A stretch of DNA of 64,000 nucleotides from Planctobacterium marinum (GTDB taxonomy: Bacteria; Pseudomonadota; Gammaproteobacteria; Enterobacterales; Alteromonadaceae), in assembly GCF_020687805.1 (NCBI RefSeq), contig NZ_JAJEWQ010000010.1, positions 52,729 through 116,728 of the forward strand, written 5' to 3'. The notes beneath the pieces are model-generated. The model saw only the letters and a program-made list of their open reading frames with translations. It made no database searches and was not told the DNA's origin. Position 1 is the first letter of the stretch, and the number at the start of each line of letters is the position of its first letter. Positions 16,254-24,882 of this stretch are shown here, piece by piece. Position numbers and translations under genes: made by a program.

Positions 16254-16703
16254 TCAGCCCTTGCTTGTTATAAAGCCTTCTAACTGAGCCAGTAATTTTT
16301 CATCATAGCGCAAGGCGCTGAGTTTGATTTCTCTGAAGCGGGCCAACACCAGCGCTTCTGCTTCATGCAGTACTCCAGAAATCGCGGTGTTGACGGCTTT
16401 TTCAATGGGGCAATTATTGTGTTCGTCGGTTAAGCCAATGGTAAACAAGGAGGCGTCACCTACCAGTGCTTGGATATCAAACAAGGTGATGTCGGTGAGC
16501 GAAGTTTCAAGGTGCCAGCCGCCATTGTGGCCTTTTACCGAGGATACATAACCGGCCTTTTTCAACAATGCCATGGTTCTTCGTACGACAACCGGGTTGG
16601 TGCCCAGCATCTTGCCCAGTTCATCGGAGGTGACACCACGGTTTAACATGTCCATGTGGATCAGGGCGTGTAATAGACGGGATAGTCTGCTGTCTTTTCT
16701 CAT
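16254..16703 (-). CDS. Rrf2-family transcriptional regulator
   Basis: The 149-residue protein has the Rrf2 winged helix-turn-helix (residues about 5-60, with TSDELGKMLGTNPVVVRRTM and KKAGYVSSVKGHNGGWHL). The Rrf2 dimerisation segment (DIQALVGDASLF) follows, then a single cysteine in NNCPIEKAV. That is one cysteine instead of the three of iron-sulfur sensors such as IscR and NsrR, so it belongs to the YwnA-like branch, which may sense thiol-reactive or other signals. It is divergent from a methyltransferase gene. Two identical-design palindromes in the gap (16726-16742 and 16770-16786) are probable operators, giving autoregulation and control of the neighbour. Confidence 0.85.
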   Translation of the reverse strand: MRKDSRLSRLLHALIHMDMLNRGVTSDELGKMLGTNPVVVRRTMALLKKAGYVSSVKGHNGGWHLETSLTDITLFDIQALVGDASLFTIGLTDEHNNCPIEKAVNTAISGVLHEAEALVLARFREIKLSALRYDEKLLAQLEGFITSKG

Positions 16704-16725
16704 TTTTTCATCAATTGTTATTTAT

Positions 16726-16742
16726 GTAACAAATAAAGTTAC
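16726..16742. promoter_or_regulatory. probable Rrf2 operator 1
   Basis: The palindrome GTAAC-N7-GTTAC with an AT-rich spacer lies 23 bp upstream of the regulator's ATG. The same arrangement recurs 44 bp away, which supports a specific protein site. Confidence 0.6.
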
Positions 16743-16769
16743 GAGTATTGCCGGTTGTAAATTTTTAAT

Positions 16770-16786
16770 GTAACTTATGATGTTAC
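16770..16786. promoter_or_regulatory. probable Rrf2 operator 2
   Basis: A second GTAAC-N7-GTTAC palindrome lies 27 bp upstream of the methyltransferase ATG at 16813. It overlaps the alternative upstream start of that gene, which is a further reason to place the start at 16813. Confidence 0.6.
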
Positions 16787-16812
16787 TTAAGGTGTATTCA
16801 GGACAATTATCT

Positions 16813-17508
16813 ATGAATCGGGAAGAAATTACAGATCTGTTTGACCAACAGGCCACAATTTACGATGACAACTGGCAAAAAGTAAAACCCATCAAAGATG
16901 CTATGCATCTGGTGTTACAGGCGGCATTTAGGGATTTACCCGACGATGCACGAATTTTATGTGTCGGTTCGGGAACCGGTCAGGAAGTGGTGTATCTGGC
17001 CCAGGCGTTCCCATCTTTTCAATTCACCCTGGTGGAGCCGGCGCCGACAATGATGCAGGTTTGTCGCGCCAATTTAACCCGGCTGGGTTATGCGTCCCGC
17101 TGTGAGTTTCACGTTGGCTATCTTGAGAATTTATCGCATACACCCATACATCATGCTGCCACCAGTTTATTGGTGTCACATTTTCTGATGGACCCGGCGG
17201 CCCGCAGTGAGTTCTTTCGCGAAATTGCTGCCCGGCTATTGCCCGGTGGCATATTGTTCAATGCAGATTTGATGGCCGATACTGAGTCTGCCGACTACCC
17301 GGCAGTATTAAATTTGTGGATGTCGGTGTTACATCAAACAGGTATGGATGCCGCCAAAAAACAGGAAATCAGAGAAACCTATGAGCGTGATGTCGCGATT
17401 TTACCGGCACACAAGGTTGTGTCACTGATCGAAGCTGGTGGATTTAACAAGGCACTCGCTTGCTATCAGGCGGGCATGATCACTGCGCATACGGCATTTA
17501 AATCCTGA
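16813..17508 (+). CDS. class I SAM-dependent methyltransferase
   Basis: The 231-residue protein has the SAM-binding fold: motif I ILCVGSGTGQEVVYLA (about residues 46-61), motif II TLVEPAP, and post-motif strands ATSLLVSHFLMD and LLPGGILFNADLM. The N-terminal REEITDLFDQQATIYDDNW is typical of UbiE/Methyltransf_12-like small-molecule enzymes. The substrate cannot be told from sequence. The ATG at 16813 has AGGA about nine bases upstream; an in-frame ATG at 16777 overlaps the operator and is less likely. It is divergent from, and probably controlled by, the Rrf2 regulator. Confidence 0.8.
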   Translation: MNREEITDLFDQQATIYDDNWQKVKPIKDAMHLVLQAAFRDLPDDARILCVGSGTGQEVVYLAQAFPSFQFTLVEPAPTMMQVCRANLTRLGYASRCEFHVGYLENLSHTPIHHAATSLLVSHFLMDPAARSEFFREIAARLLPGGILFNADLMADTESADYPAVLNLWMSVLHQTGMDAAKKQEIRETYERDVAILPAHKVVSLIEAGGFNKALACYQAGMITAHTAFKS

Positions 17509-17529
17509 TAGCTGCTAAACTAGCGTTAT

Positions 17530-17558
17530 GTGGCTTCTTGTTTTATGCAGGAAGCCAC
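17530..17558. terminator. bidirectional hairpin between convergent genes
   Basis: GTGGCTTC (17530-17537) pairs perfectly with GAAGCCAC (17551-17558) around a 13-base T-rich loop. It lies between the methyltransferase and yjdM stops. T runs are weak on both sides. Confidence 0.5.
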
Positions 17559-17585
17559 CTGAAGGTAATTTGCCAGTCGAATCTG

Positions 17586-17921
17586 TCAGGCCTTTTTCAC
17601 AAACTTCGCGGTGACCATCATTTCTCCGACACCATCCACTTTGCAGTCCAGCTCGTGATCTTTTTTATCCAGCACCCGTCTTACCAGTGCTTTGGTGCCA
17701 ATTTTAATCACCTGAGAACTGCCTTTGATCTTGAGATCTTTGATAACCGTGACCTTGTCGCCATCCACCAGTAACGCACCATTTGCATCTTTGACGTTAA
17801 TGGCTTCGTCTTCTTTTACTTCTGTGGGGTTCCACTCAAAGGCACATTCCGGGCAAATCAGGTTGTCCTGATCCTGATAAACATATTCGGAGTTGCATTG
17901 CGGGCAGGGAGGAAATGACAT
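17586..17921 (-). CDS. yjdM: zinc-ribbon protein YjdM (PhnA family)
   Basis: The 111-residue protein matches E. coli YjdM closely in size and sequence. An N-terminal zinc ribbon, CPQCNSEYVYQDQDNLICPEC (Cys6, Cys9, Cys23, Cys26), is followed by an SH3-like beta domain (DANGALLVDGDKVTVIKDLK, KGSSQVIKIGTK, HELDCKVDGVGEM) ending FVKKA. The family was once named PhnA for a supposed role in alkylphosphonate use, but that function is not established. It is transcribed alone, convergent with the methyltransferase. Confidence 0.93.
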   Translation of the reverse strand: MSFPPCPQCNSEYVYQDQDNLICPECAFEWNPTEVKEDEAINVKDANGALLVDGDKVTVIKDLKIKGSSQVIKIGTKALVRRVLDKKDHELDCKVDGVGEMMVTAKFVKKA

Positions 17922-18045
17922 CGGATTTTCGCTATATCTAAAAAAACCTCGCAGAGTATAGCAAACTTAGCCACATGCAAGCGGATTAAGCACAATATTA
18001 CAGATTAATATAATAAAATGCTTAGTCCGTTTTCCTTGCCTGAGA

Positions 18046-21000
18046 TCAGGCGTTCTGGGCCGACTTCGTGGGGGTATCTTTTAACAATGCGACCAGTAGC
18101 GCCGGTAAAAAGCTCATGGTCAACACCATGGAGCCCAGGATGCCACACAATACAATGATGCCCACGCCCCGATACAATTCTGTGCCCTCTCCGGGGATTA
18201 ATACCAATGGTGCAAGCCCCAGGATCGTGGTGGACGTCGACATTAATATGGGGGTCAGGCGACGTTTAACTGCCTGATGCACAGCCTCCTGCACGCCCAT
18301 GCCAAGCTCCTGAATATTCTTGCGGGTTTGTTCCACAATCAAGATGGGATTGTTGACCACTGTACCCAGCAAAATCAAAAAACCTAACATAGTGATCATA
18401 TCGAAAGGTTGATGAAAGCCGGGCAATCCTGTCGCTGAGACGACGCTGCCAACACCGTTGAGTAAAATCAGACCCAGTAAACCACTGGCCATACCCAAAG
18501 GCACTGTAGCCAGGATGAACAGCGGGTATTGCCAGTGCTTGAATATCGCCACCAGTAACAGGTAACTGATCACCAGCGCAATTAAGAAGTTTCCGGATAA
18601 CGAGGCGCGTGTTGCCTGTAATTGATCTGCGGCACCACTGACATCTAAGCGGATCCCCTGAGCAATTTCACCTGACTGCCATAAAGTGGGCAATAGTTCT
18701 GTACGCACAATTTGTTCCGCTGTTTCCAGTGCCACATCTCTGGGAGGGATAATGTAAACCGTAACCGTTCTGTCGCCGTCAATACGGCGCAGGCTGTTAC
18801 TGTTTTTGGTTTCGATCAGATCCGCCATGGCATTCAATGGCAGTACCCCGCCAGCCGGGGTGATCATTGGGGCGTGGCTTAATTGCTCGATGGTTTGGGC
18901 GTTCCCCGCACCGCTGTACAAGAATATATCAACTTTGTCATCGCCGAGGATAAACTCATCCACAAAGGCGCCGTCACTTAGTGCCGACACCGCGTAGCCA
19001 AAATCACGATTATTAAAGCCCAGTTCTTCTAACCTGCGCCAACGAGGACGTATCTCAATCAGAGGTTGGGTTAATGACAAGGAGCCCGGATCGGAATTGA
19101 TTTGCGGATTATCAAAAGACGCTTCTGCCTGTCGATACACCGCTTCTGCTGCCTGATACAACTCTTCCATATTGGCCCCGGAGATATCCACCGCTACTGC
19201 CCGGGAACCGCCATCGTTGCTGGAGATAATTGACCCGCGCGACGAAAACGCCCGCATGTTTTCATAGCTTCTGAACTTTTGGGTGATCTGATCCATCATC
19301 TGGTTAATGTATGCCGGATCTTTGGGGGCGCTTAACAGCCAGATTCGCCCAACTGATACCCGCAGCATGTAGTATTCCAATGGCACCATATCGTCTTCCT
19401 GATAGTCATCTTCTGCCAGGGCGGTGTAGTTATCAAAATACGCCCGCAGTTCATCACCAATTTGCTGCATCTCAGTAAGGTTATAACCTGGCGGGGCTAT
19501 CATCATACTGAATGCTTTGGGCTCTTCGCCTTCCGGCAGGTATTCAGCCGCTGGCATAAACCACCAGGCCAGAGCGGGAATGATCAGGAAAAACGCCACA
19601 CTATAACCCCGGGCAGAGGTGCGGCTTTGGGTGAATAAGGCGGTGAATTTAAGCCATTTTCGCTCTGACGTGGTGCGTGACACGGTCACGAATTCTTTGT
19701 TTTTGGTAAGTTTTGCCAGGCTGACCGGCACCACAAACACCGCAATCAGCATCGATGCCAAAATTGCGCCTGAAATGGCGATGGCAATATCTGAATACAG
19801 CTGACCCGCTTCTTCCTGCACAAACAGGATCGGAGTAAAGACCATGATGGTAGTGGCCGTTGAGGCCAGTACTGCCGGCCAGACATCCTGCACCCCGTCT
19901 ATCGCGGCCTGCAATTTGGAGGTGTTTTTACGCCAGGCTTCTATGATGGATTCCAGCACCACAATCGTATTGTCCACCGTCATACCAATGGCAAAAGCCA
20001 CACCGGCAAGCGAAATTACGTTGATGGTTCGGCCCATCAGATTCAGGGCGACAAATGCCGCGATGGTGCAAACCGGAATACCCAGAACCCCAACCAGGGT
20101 GGCTCTGCCAGAGCGCAAAAACAGGTACATGACACCGGTGGCCAGCAACGCGCCTAAAATCAGGTTAAACCAGACATTTTTCAGAGAATCCTGTACGTAT
20201 TGCACATCGTCTCCCATCAGGATCATCTCAAGGCCGTTTTGCGCCAGCAAATTGTTGTTCAGATCCTCAACGATATCTAAGATGCCTTGCTTGATGGCAA
20301 TCACATTTGAGCCACTTTCCCGTCGAACTGACAACATCAGATTGCGCTGACCATCGAAATATGACAAACCACGTGTTTCGAAATGGTCTAGCTGGATATC
20401 GGCGATGTCGCGCAGGTAAACACTGTTGTCGTTTACCCGTTTGATCTCAATGTCACCGATTTCGGACAACTCTTCAAAGCGGCCGACTACCCGCAATAAA
20501 TAGCGATTTTGCCCGCTTTCGATATCCCCGGCAGACGCATCCCGATTTCGATCCCGTACCGCATCGCGAATTTCACTGAGGCTGATACCTCGTTGCGCCA
20601 GCCTCGCCGCATCCACTCTTATCTGGATTTGGCGGGCCGCGCCGCCATTGACACCAATTTCAGATACCCCTTCAACGCTTTCCATACGGGGACGAACGTA
20701 ATCCTGAGCAAAGTCACTGAGCAAATCCATGTCCAGTTGTAGCGGGTTTCCAGGCAAGGGCTTGAGCGCAAAATACATAAAGGCGTTGCTGGAAAAGGCA
20801 CTGGAGAATAATCTGGGCTGGTCGACATTTTCCGGGTATGAAGGCACCTGGCTAAGGGCATTGTTGACCCGGATCAAGGCGTCATTTGCATCGACACCAA
20901 AAGGGAAATCCAGTTCAATATTGGCTTCGCCCATTTCGGCGTATGAGGTCATTCGTTGTAAGTTGGGTAAACCCCGTAAGTAGCGCTCCTGCTCAATCAG

Positions 21001-21183
21001 AATTTCTTTTTCGATATCCTGTGGTGTGGCACCTGACCAACCAGTCTGAACGGTTATCGTGCGTACTTCCAGGTCAGGGATCATCTGAATTGGTGTCTTG
21101 CTCGAAGTCACCAGACCCAGGATTGCGGCGATAAATACGCAAACCGCTACCAGAATCCCCCGGTGAGCTACTGCCGCTATCAT
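18046..21183 (-). CDS. RND-family efflux transporter, inner-membrane permease
   Basis: The 1045-residue protein has the full AcrB-type layout. It has twelve membrane helices in two halves, and each half has a large periplasmic loop. Helix 4 reads AIGMTVDNTIVVLE and helix 10 LLGTVVNNPILIVEQ. At the positions of the AcrB proton-relay residues Asp407-Asp408 and Lys940 these give Asp-Asn and Asn, so the proton path differs from that of AcrB, as in several related subfamilies. It would export toxic compounds, powered by the proton gradient, through an outer-membrane channel not encoded here. Its ATG overlaps the adaptor stop as ATGA (21180-21183), so the two are coupled. Substrates are unknown. 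Confidence 0.9.
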   Translation of the reverse strand: MIAAVAHRGILVAVCVFIAAILGLVTSSKTPIQMIPDLEVRTITVQTGWSGATPQDIEKEILIEQERYLRGLPNLQRMTSYAEMGEANIELDFPFGVDANDALIRVNNALSQVPSYPENVDQPRLFSSAFSSNAFMYFALKPLPGNPLQLDMDLLSDFAQDYVRPRMESVEGVSEIGVNGGAARQIQIRVDAARLAQRGISLSEIRDAVRDRNRDASAGDIESGQNRYLLRVVGRFEELSEIGDIEIKRVNDNSVYLRDIADIQLDHFETRGLSYFDGQRNLMLSVRRESGSNVIAIKQGILDIVEDLNNNLLAQNGLEMILMGDDVQYVQDSLKNVWFNLILGALLATGVMYLFLRSGRATLVGVLGIPVCTIAAFVALNLMGRTINVISLAGVAFAIGMTVDNTIVVLESIIEAWRKNTSKLQAAIDGVQDVWPAVLASTATTIMVFTPILFVQEEAGQLYSDIAIAISGAILASMLIAVFVVPVSLAKLTKNKEFVTVSRTTSERKWLKFTALFTQSRTSARGYSVAFFLIIPALAWWFMPAAEYLPEGEEPKAFSMMIAPPGYNLTEMQQIGDELRAYFDNYTALAEDDYQEDDMVPLEYYMLRVSVGRIWLLSAPKDPAYINQMMDQITQKFRSYENMRAFSSRGSIISSNDGGSRAVAVDISGANMEELYQAAEAVYRQAEASFDNPQINSDPGSLSLTQPLIEIRPRWRRLEELGFNNRDFGYAVSALSDGAFVDEFILGDDKVDIFLYSGAGNAQTIEQLSHAPMITPAGGVLPLNAMADLIETKNSNSLRRIDGDRTVTVYIIPPRDVALETAEQIVRTELLPTLWQSGEIAQGIRLDVSGAADQLQATRASLSGNFLIALVISYLLLVAIFKHWQYPLFILATVPLGMASGLLGLILLNGVGSVVSATGLPGFHQPFDMITMLGFLILLGTVVNNPILIVEQTRKNIQELGMGVQEAVHQAVKRRLTPILMSTSTTILGLAPLVLIPGEGTELYRGVGIIVLCGILGSMVLTMSFLPALLVALLKDTPTKSAQNA

Positions 21184-22244
21184 TCTGCATCTCCCGATTG
21201 TTGCATACTGACCTGGGTGTTTTCCTGCAGCAATTGCACACCTTTGTTTATGTAAGGAACATCGGCTGGGGCACCGGATACTGCCACCCGATCTCTGTCA
21301 CGCTGTTTGATCTTAACAATGTGGCGTACCGTTTTATTGTCCTGCACTGAAAATACGCTGTTTCCGCCATCCGGGTGAGACTTAATGGCAGATTTGGGTA
21401 ACCACAACAACGGCTCTGCATGGGCACTCAAATCCAGTCGCATCGTGGCAGACATACCGGCGATAAGGTGCTGATCTGCACTGACATCCACAAGCATATT
21501 AAATGTGCGGGTTTGCGGGTCCGAAACCGGTACAATGGCAGATATCGGTAATTGCATTGTTTGCGCCTGAGCGTTGTCAGCGGTAACACGGACAGTTGCT
21601 TTGCCACTGGCCAACAGCGCCGCGATGGCACCGTAGTGTTCCTGAGGAACCGCAACTTTGAGTCGTAATTGGGTGTTAGACACCAGATTGAATATGGCAG
21701 TTTGAGGTTGTACCCATTCACCGAAATCAGCATTTCGGGTTGTGATCACTCCTGAAAAAGGGGCGTAAACAGTATGCCGCTTTAACACTTCCTGCTGCAG
21801 GCTCAGGCTGGCGTTTGCGCGTAATAGCGAGGTTTCAACTTCGGATACTCTGGACTTTCGCTCGGCAATTAAGGTTTCAGGGACAAACTGCGTTTTTGAA
21901 AGTCTCAGAGCCTCACGATAAACGCGCTGTGCTTCGGCAAGCTGGACTTCGGCGGTTTTTACTGCTGCCTGTAATTCCTGTAACTGAAACTCTGCCAGGC
22001 TGGCGTCTAACTGTAAGAGTTTTTCTCCTTTTTCAACACTGTCGCCCATATCCTTGTACAGGGACGCCACCAGGCCTGCTTGCTGCACTGCAATACTGGC
22101 GTCCTGAATGGCTTCAATTGTGCCGGTAAGTTGCAGTGTTTGTTGATTCACCACTGATTCCGGATACACTACCGAGACCTCCTGTACCTGAGCCACATTG
22201 CTGACAGAAACAAGCAAACAGAGTAAGGGAAGTAAGCGCGACAT
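21180..22244 (-). CDS. RND efflux periplasmic adaptor (membrane fusion protein)
   Basis: The adaptor bridges the inner-membrane RND pump and an outer-membrane channel. From the ATG at 22244, with GGAG nine bases upstream, the 354-residue product starts with a signal peptide (MSRLLPLLCLLVSVSNVAQ). A lipoyl half-motif follows (IQDASIAVQQAGLVASLYKD), then a helical hairpin (LQELQAAVKTAEVQLAEAQ), the second lipoyl half (VYAPFSGVITTRNADFGEWV) and beta-barrel and membrane-proximal domains. Longer in-frame starts to 22319 precede the signal peptide and are unlikely. The gene is first in an operon with the permease and is divergent from an AraC-type regulator. Confidence 0.9.
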   Translation of the reverse strand: MSRLLPLLCLLVSVSNVAQVQEVSVVYPESVVNQQTLQLTGTIEAIQDASIAVQQAGLVASLYKDMGDSVEKGEKLLQLDASLAEFQLQELQAAVKTAEVQLAEAQRVYREALRLSKTQFVPETLIAERKSRVSEVETSLLRANASLSLQQEVLKRHTVYAPFSGVITTRNADFGEWVQPQTAIFNLVSNTQLRLKVAVPQEHYGAIAALLASGKATVRVTADNAQAQTMQLPISAIVPVSDPQTRTFNMLVDVSADQHLIAGMSATMRLDLSAHAEPLLWLPKSAIKSHPDGGNSVFSVQDNKTVRHIVKIKQRDRDRVAVSGAPADVPYINKGVQLLQENTQVSMQQSGDAE

Positions 22245-22407
22245 TAATTGTATCTCCATGGGTATAGTCAGCTGACGGGAAAAAAGATGAGATTGAAAAG
22301 CTCTCATTCTCATTTGCATACGATATCATAGTGTAAGAAGTTTAAAATGTATTTGAATTATCTATTCAATAACAACCTGGTTTGTTCAGTTACAGAAGGT
22401 GTGCTTG

Positions 22408-23448
22408 ATGCCTGAACTAAATGCAGTGAACCTGATCCAGTCAGCGACACTTGGTGTGTCTGTGTTGGGCGCTATTTTGCTGTATCGCAAACCCGCTTGC
22501 CGCGCCATTGCATTAGTTATGCTGCTGGTGGGGATAGCCGCTTTAATCAATATTCTGGAAGAGACGGGTATTAGCCGTGGTTATTACCTGGTGAGTCCGG
22601 TGTTTGTTATGTTGTTTGGCCCATGTATTTATCTGGCTATCAAGCAGTTCTTGTTGGGCCAATTAAGTCGTGCAGATGGCCTGCATCTGTTGCCTGTTAT
22701 TCCGGTGGTGTTTTTCACAGAATATGTGCAACAGGTGATTGCCCTGGGCACACTATGGCGTTTGGGCTATGCGGTTTTAACTGCACACCTGCTGTACAAA
22801 ACCAAGTGTCAGTTAGATGAACAGCGTTCAGATACGCAAGAGTATACTTTTCAGTGGCTGGTGTGGGTTGTTGCGGTGTCTGCCATTTTTAATCTTGTGG
22901 ATATGCTGCGATTAAACAGTCAGCACTGGCTAAATCACGACATCAACGTACTTGGGCAGGGCATTAACAATCTGATTTGGCTGATAGTGATCATGTTGAT
23001 TACGGTCAGGTTAAATGGCCAAAAGGCACCACCCGCAATAAATCGTGAAGCGGTTGCTGCGACCACTGAAAACGCGTCCAATGCGGAAGATTACCGGATT
23101 ATCTTTGATGAATTACAAGACCTGATACAGCGCCACCAGTGGTACCTGCAACCCAGGCTAACCTTAACCGAGTTGAGTCAACTGACTGGCTTTCAGACCC
23201 GTGACATCTCCAGAGCCATCAATTTGCTGGCAGGAAAATCCTTCAATGATTATATCAACCAGTACCGGGTTGAAGTGGTATGCCAGGCAATCCAGGCAGG
23301 AGCATCCGGATCGTTGCTACAGATAGCCACCGACGCCGGTTTCAGCTCCAAAGCATCGTTTAATATGGTTTTCAAAGACATGCTTGGGCAAACTCCCAGT
23401 CAGTATAAACAGGTCCAGGATCGTGATTCTCAACGTCTGAAATCCTGA
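22408..23448 (+). CDS. membrane-bound AraC-family regulator
   Basis: The N-terminal half (about residues 5-205 of 346) is a multi-helix membrane domain of around six or seven segments. The C-terminal part (about 230-345) is a double helix-turn-helix of the AraC type, with LTELSQLTGFQTRDISRAIN and LLQIATDAGFSSKASFNMVF ending GQTPSQYK. Such proteins bind DNA from the membrane and often sense envelope or small-molecule signals. It is divergent from the RND pair, so control of that pump is the simplest guess. The ATG at 22408 follows an AGAAGG ribosome site; an in-frame start at 22399 overlaps that site. Confidence 0.85.
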   Translation: MPELNAVNLIQSATLGVSVLGAILLYRKPACRAIALVMLLVGIAALINILEETGISRGYYLVSPVFVMLFGPCIYLAIKQFLLGQLSRADGLHLLPVIPVVFFTEYVQQVIALGTLWRLGYAVLTAHLLYKTKCQLDEQRSDTQEYTFQWLVWVVAVSAIFNLVDMLRLNSQHWLNHDINVLGQGINNLIWLIVIMLITVRLNGQKAPPAINREAVAATTENASNAEDYRIIFDELQDLIQRHQWYLQPRLTLTELSQLTGFQTRDISRAINLLAGKSFNDYINQYRVEVVCQAIQAGASGSLLQIATDAGFSSKASFNMVFKDMLGQTPSQYKQVQDRDSQRLKS

Positions 23449-23513
23449 TACTAAGCGAGTTGAGACAATCGCGCATGTAACCTTCCCGTTATGTTTAACG
23501 AGAAGAGTTTATT

Positions 23514-24872
23514 ATGAGATTAATTACCACTTTAATGCTGCTGTTTGTTGTCAGTTGTGCCAGCAGTAATCCGCCAGTTTCTAAGATCAATGAATTTGTG
23601 TTGCACAGTGTCAATATTATTGATGTCGCAAACCAAAAGTTACTGGCCGATCAGGCTGTGTTTGTTCGGGACGGCAAAATAACGCAGGTGTTGCAAAACG
23701 ATGTCGAAGCGCTACCGCAAGACGTGCCTTTAATCGATGGTGAGGATGGATATGTAACACCTGGACTAATCGACATGCACGTGCATATGTACGAACCTGC
23801 CGCCTATAGCATTGCACTGAGCCACGGCGTGACCCATGTGCGGGTAATGAACGGAATTGCTCAGCAACTGAACTGGCGCGATGCGGTGCAGGATGGTGAA
23901 TTAGTCGGAGCCAGTTCCACGGTGAGTAGTCCGATAATCTCCGCTTATGATGACGCCATGTTACATCATACGGTGCATACTGCGCAGGCCGCCCGAAGCG
24001 CGGTACGCAACTATCAACAACAAGGCTATGACCTTATCAAAGCCTATGGCAATCTCAGCGAAGAGGCTTTGCTGGCACTGGTAGATGAAGCGAAAAAAAT
24101 CGGTATTCCGGTGGCCAAACACGGTCCTCATGCGTCAGGGGAATTACCGGTCAGCACATTGGCAGGATTACAGTCTTTTGAACATGTTGAAGATATTTTT
24201 CAGGGGTCACTGCAATATCAGTTTGCGCCCAACGCGCTGCCGGAAGTCATTCAGGCATTGCACGCTACACGGGTTCCTGTGACACCGACCCTCAATATTT
24301 TTTACCAGTTAACCCGGTTAAGTGAACAAAAACAGGGCTATCTGGATAGTATTCCGCAAGAATACACGTCAGAGATCATTGCTCTGGAGGCAAAGCACAA
24401 TCAGGTGGCACGTTGGCTGGATGCTTCAGACAACATGGCAAAACACAATCGCAGAACCCTAAAATTCTTACAGTATATTACTGAGCAACTACACAATGCT
24501 AAGGTGCCTTTGCTGGTGGGCTCTGATTCCGGTGTACTGCTTTCACCTCATGGTTTGGCCACCCACACTGAAATGGCCTTGCTGCATCAATCGGGGCTCG
24601 ACAGTTTTGCCGTGCTTGCAGCGGCAACGGTGAATCCGGCTAACGCGTTAGGCCTGAATCACACAATGGGTAAAATCGAAGCCGGTTATCAGGCTGATTT
24701 TATTTTTTCCAAAGGTAATCCACTACAGGATCTGGCGGTACTGAAAAATCCAGATGCAGTTAGCAAACTCGGCACCTGGTATGACAGTGAGGCACTGATC
24801 GAACTACGCAATCAGGCCATTGCGGATCGCAGCCTGTGGGCAGAGATTTCTGCCCTCTGGCAGGCGCTTTAA
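23514..24872 (+). CDS. amidohydrolase-family lipoprotein (imidazolonepropionase-like)
   Basis: The 452-residue protein begins with a lipoprotein signal (MRLITTLMLLFVVSC, lipobox Cys15), so it is anchored in the envelope. The amidohydrolase metal site is visible: HxH in GLIDMHVHMYEP, a probable bridging Lys in DLIKAYG, His in VAKHGPHASG and in SFEHVEDI, and Asp in VGSDSGVLL. The C-terminal composite sheet (GKIEAGYQADFIFSKGNPL) is typical. Related exported enzymes hydrolyse dipeptides or cyclic amides; the substrate here is not known. It is convergent with the RecQ-family gene, only ten bases from its stop. Confidence 0.85.
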   Translation: MRLITTLMLLFVVSCASSNPPVSKINEFVLHSVNIIDVANQKLLADQAVFVRDGKITQVLQNDVEALPQDVPLIDGEDGYVTPGLIDMHVHMYEPAAYSIALSHGVTHVRVMNGIAQQLNWRDAVQDGELVGASSTVSSPIISAYDDAMLHHTVHTAQAARSAVRNYQQQGYDLIKAYGNLSEEALLALVDEAKKIGIPVAKHGPHASGELPVSTLAGLQSFEHVEDIFQGSLQYQFAPNALPEVIQALHATRVPVTPTLNIFYQLTRLSEQKQGYLDSIPQEYTSEIIALEAKHNQVARWLDASDNMAKHNRRTLKFLQYITEQLHNAKVPLLVGSDSGVLLSPHGLATHTEMALLHQSGLDSFAVLAAATVNPANALGLNHTMGKIEAGYQADFIFSKGNPLQDLAVLKNPDAVSKLGTWYDSEALIELRNQAIADRSLWAEISALWQAL

Positions 24873-24882
24873 CCTGGCACCA

